Origin: Prorocentrum cordatum
Lineage: Eukaryota; Sar; Dinophyceae; Prorocentrales; Prorocentraceae
DNA: 64,000 nt
Direction of reading: 5' to 3'
Assembly (NCBI GenBank): GCA_963575745.1
Contig: CAUYUJ010019893.1
Coordinates: 482,089 to 546,088 of the forward strand
Position numbers and translations under genes: made by a program. Below the pieces are notes generated by a model. It worked only from the letters and a program-made list of their open reading frames with translations. It ran no database searches and was not told the DNA's origin. Positions 62,563 to 64,000 of the stretch are shown here, piece after piece (position 1 is the first letter of the stretch; every line of letters begins with the position of its first letter).

Positions 62563-62970
62563 GTGCGCTCCCGACGCAGGCCGCCTCCTGCAGCCCGACG
62601 CCCAGCAGCGGCCCAGCGCCTTGGAGGCGCTGCGGCACCCCTGGGTGTGCGGGAGCGCCCTGCGCGGGCTCGCCCCCGCTGCGTGTCGCCGCTGGTCGTC
62701 GCCGTCGCCGCCGCTGGGCGTCGTTTGGTCGCCGCCGCTGGCCGTCGCCGGCGCGCCTCCACCCGATGGGGGCCCGCGGCCTGCACTCGCGACGCGCCCT
62801 CCTGGCCTCCCCGTGAGGCCCCGGGCTCCCCAGTTGGGCCTCGGTGGGCCCCGGAAGCTCCGAGCCACGCCGAGAGAGCGCACGCGTCCGAGCGATGCCC
62901 TGAAGCTCTTGAGCTTCAGTCGCGCTGACGACGACGAGCGCCGGGGGCAGACTGACCCGGGTCACTCCAA
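62563..62970 (+). CDS. Protein kinase C-terminal exon (CAMK/CDPK-like), fragment
   Basis: One frame reads DAGRLLQPDAQQRPSALEAL then RHPWVCGSALRG (about 62575-62670). This matches subdomain XI of Ser/Thr kinases: hydrophobic LL, the invariant Arg in QQRPSA, and the HPW that ends CAMK-type kinase domains. No N-terminal kinase motifs (Gly loop, VAIK, HRD, DFG) were found in the window, so it is an isolated last kinase exon or a fragment. The frame stays open downstream, Pro-rich, with a charged end (SDALKLLSFSRADDDERRGQ) to about 62970. No EF-hands were seen. The CTG tract upstream may be intronic. Confidence 0.5.
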
Positions 62971-63031
62971 ACCAGGGCCAGTCGGGCGTGGCAGGATCCT
63001 GCAGGATCCTGAAGGATCTCAGTGGGCTTAA

Positions 63032-63172
63032 GTCGGGCCTGTCTCTCTACAGGAGGGATATTCAAAAATAGTCAAACAATAGTCGTGGGACGATTGTTTG
63101 ATTATTGGTTCTTCTTTAAAACAATATTTTTTTTCCGTTTAAAAAGTCAGCCTGCAGGGGGACACGCCCGGC
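63032..63172. mobile_element. Short inverted-repeat element alpha, copy 4
   Basis: Starts GTCGGGCCTGTCTCTCTACA and ends CCTGCAGGGGGACACGCCCG then GC. GGATCCTGCA words flank it on both sides (62993-63010 and 63179-63190). Confidence 0.75.
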
Positions 63173-63642
63173 TTAATGCAGGATCCTGCAAGATCTCAGT
63201 GGGCCCTGAAAACAGCAGGGCCGCTTTTCGCACCCTCTCCGAAAACAGTGTATCTTGAAAATGGAAGCGGTAAAAAATCTGCGAGCAGAAACGGCAGCAA
63301 AAGGGCTCCGGGAATGGAACCGGAGCCGGGGCCGGAAAGAAAACGTCGGGAGTGGCCAAGAAGGGGGCGATGATTAGGGTGGGGGATATCATTGACGGGG
63401 ACCAGTCTATCTCCGCATATTTTATGGCGCCTATTCTTATTTCAATACGTCTCCTGCCCCCCCTGTGCCGCGCTCGTGCCTCGGGTCATGATTTGCGCAC
63501 CCTCCTCTTGGACGCACCCCCCCGTTGGACACCCCCGAAGACGGCGAAGGAACCGGGAACAACAACGGCGACGGAACTGGCAAGAAAACGGCCAAGCGGA
63601 AACGGTAACAAAGAAGGCTTTGTTTGGTCTAGGACCACTGAA
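63173..63642. other. Spacer; no gene seen
   Basis: The words GAAACGGCAGCAAA and ACGGCAAGCGGAAACGG recur loosely. No supported coding. Confidence 0.35.
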
Positions 63643-64000
63643 GTCGGGCATGTCCCTCTACAGGAGGAATATGCAAAGGTAAACCGGCAATGGTTTGGCG
63701 ATGATTGTTTTCGTTTTTTTTCGGGGGTGGACAGACCTCCTACCCTGACACGTCGATTAGTGAATTGTCCGTTTTCGGTTCTCGAGAGGGCGCCGCGGCC
63801 GTTATTTCCCAGGCGTGCGCCCGCCAGGTTTGGGCCCGAGGTCGTTTTCACTAAACCACGTTTTGCTAAAGGGAGGTCTGTCCACCCCCGAAATTTAATG
63901 TATGTTTCGATGTGTTCCCATTGTTCTTGGCTGTTTTCGAATACGCTTTGATTATTTGTTCTCTCGTGCAAGATGCGCCTGTAGAGGAGGACATGCCCGA
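63643..64000. mobile_element. Short inverted-repeat element alpha, copy 5, interrupted
   Basis: Starts GTCGGGCATGTCCCTCTACA. The matching right end CCTGTAGAGGAGGACATGCC runs off the window edge. The extra length compared with other copies is due to the nested element at 63719-63893. Confidence 0.75.
63719..63893. mobile_element. Nested element with perfect 22-bp terminal inverted repeats
   Basis: 63719-63740 (TTTCGGGGGTGGACAGACCT then CC) is the exact reverse complement of 63872-63893. The 175-bp element is GC-rich inside and lies within alpha copy 5, so it inserted later. Confidence 0.85.

Overview
This window looks like nuclear DNA of a dinoflagellate; the genus cannot be named from the sequence. 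Four things point there. A degraded copy of the dinoflagellate trans-spliced leader lies just upstream of a gene at 31673-31693. A non-LTR retroelement carries a DNA methyltransferase-like domain. Genes are broken into small exons bounded by homopurine or homopyrimidine introns, with apparent GC and GA splice donors. Most of the remaining DNA is tandem repeats, triplet microsatellites and small inverted-repeat elements. No rRNA, convincing tRNA or CRISPR array was seen.

Layout. 0-2.3 kb: a multi-exon plus-strand gene of unknown function. 3.4-5.8 kb: a broken member of a protein family that occurs again at 31.7-36.0 kb. 7.1-18.4 kb: a long, frameshifted, plus-strand retroelement-like coding stretch. 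In order it holds a low-complexity N-terminal region, a DNMT3-like methyltransferase domain, an EEP endonuclease, a reverse transcriptase with YVDD, a CCHC zinc finger, RNase H, a second Cys/His finger, and the start of a UPF1-like superfamily 1 helicase cut just after its Walker A motif. The helicase resumes in frame at 37.6 kb and again, complete, at 39.1 kb. Two further ORFs follow, to 44.5 kb.

The 19.2 kb separating the helicase halves has GT-AG ends that restore the reading frame, and imperfect terminal inverted repeats lie across both splice sites. It behaves like a giant introner or a transposon acting as an intron. Inside it are two related satellite arrays (89-bp and 90-bp units) with the same flanking sequences, two plus-strand genes (24.3-26.7 and 31.7-36.0 kb) and a minus-strand methyltransferase-like gene (29.9-28.0 kb) whose putative intron is filled by a 700-bp AGCTTAG-type array. 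The 3' end of the 19.2-kb interval and the first part of the helicase exon are duplicated in tandem, with the junction at a 30-bp palindrome.

44.5-57 kb is repeat-dominated, with no confident gene. It contains diverged 730-780-bp tandem units, ~80-bp repeats, G/T-rich repeats and a duplicated 1.4-kb module containing GAC tracts. 57-64 kb has scattered exon-like pieces, including a protein-kinase C-terminal exon. It also has five copies of one short terminal-inverted-repeat element, a second foldback family and a nested third element.

Nearly every long coding stretch is interrupted by frameshifts, often at homopolymers. Whether these are decay or assembly error cannot be decided from sequence alone, so most genes are given as approximate spans.
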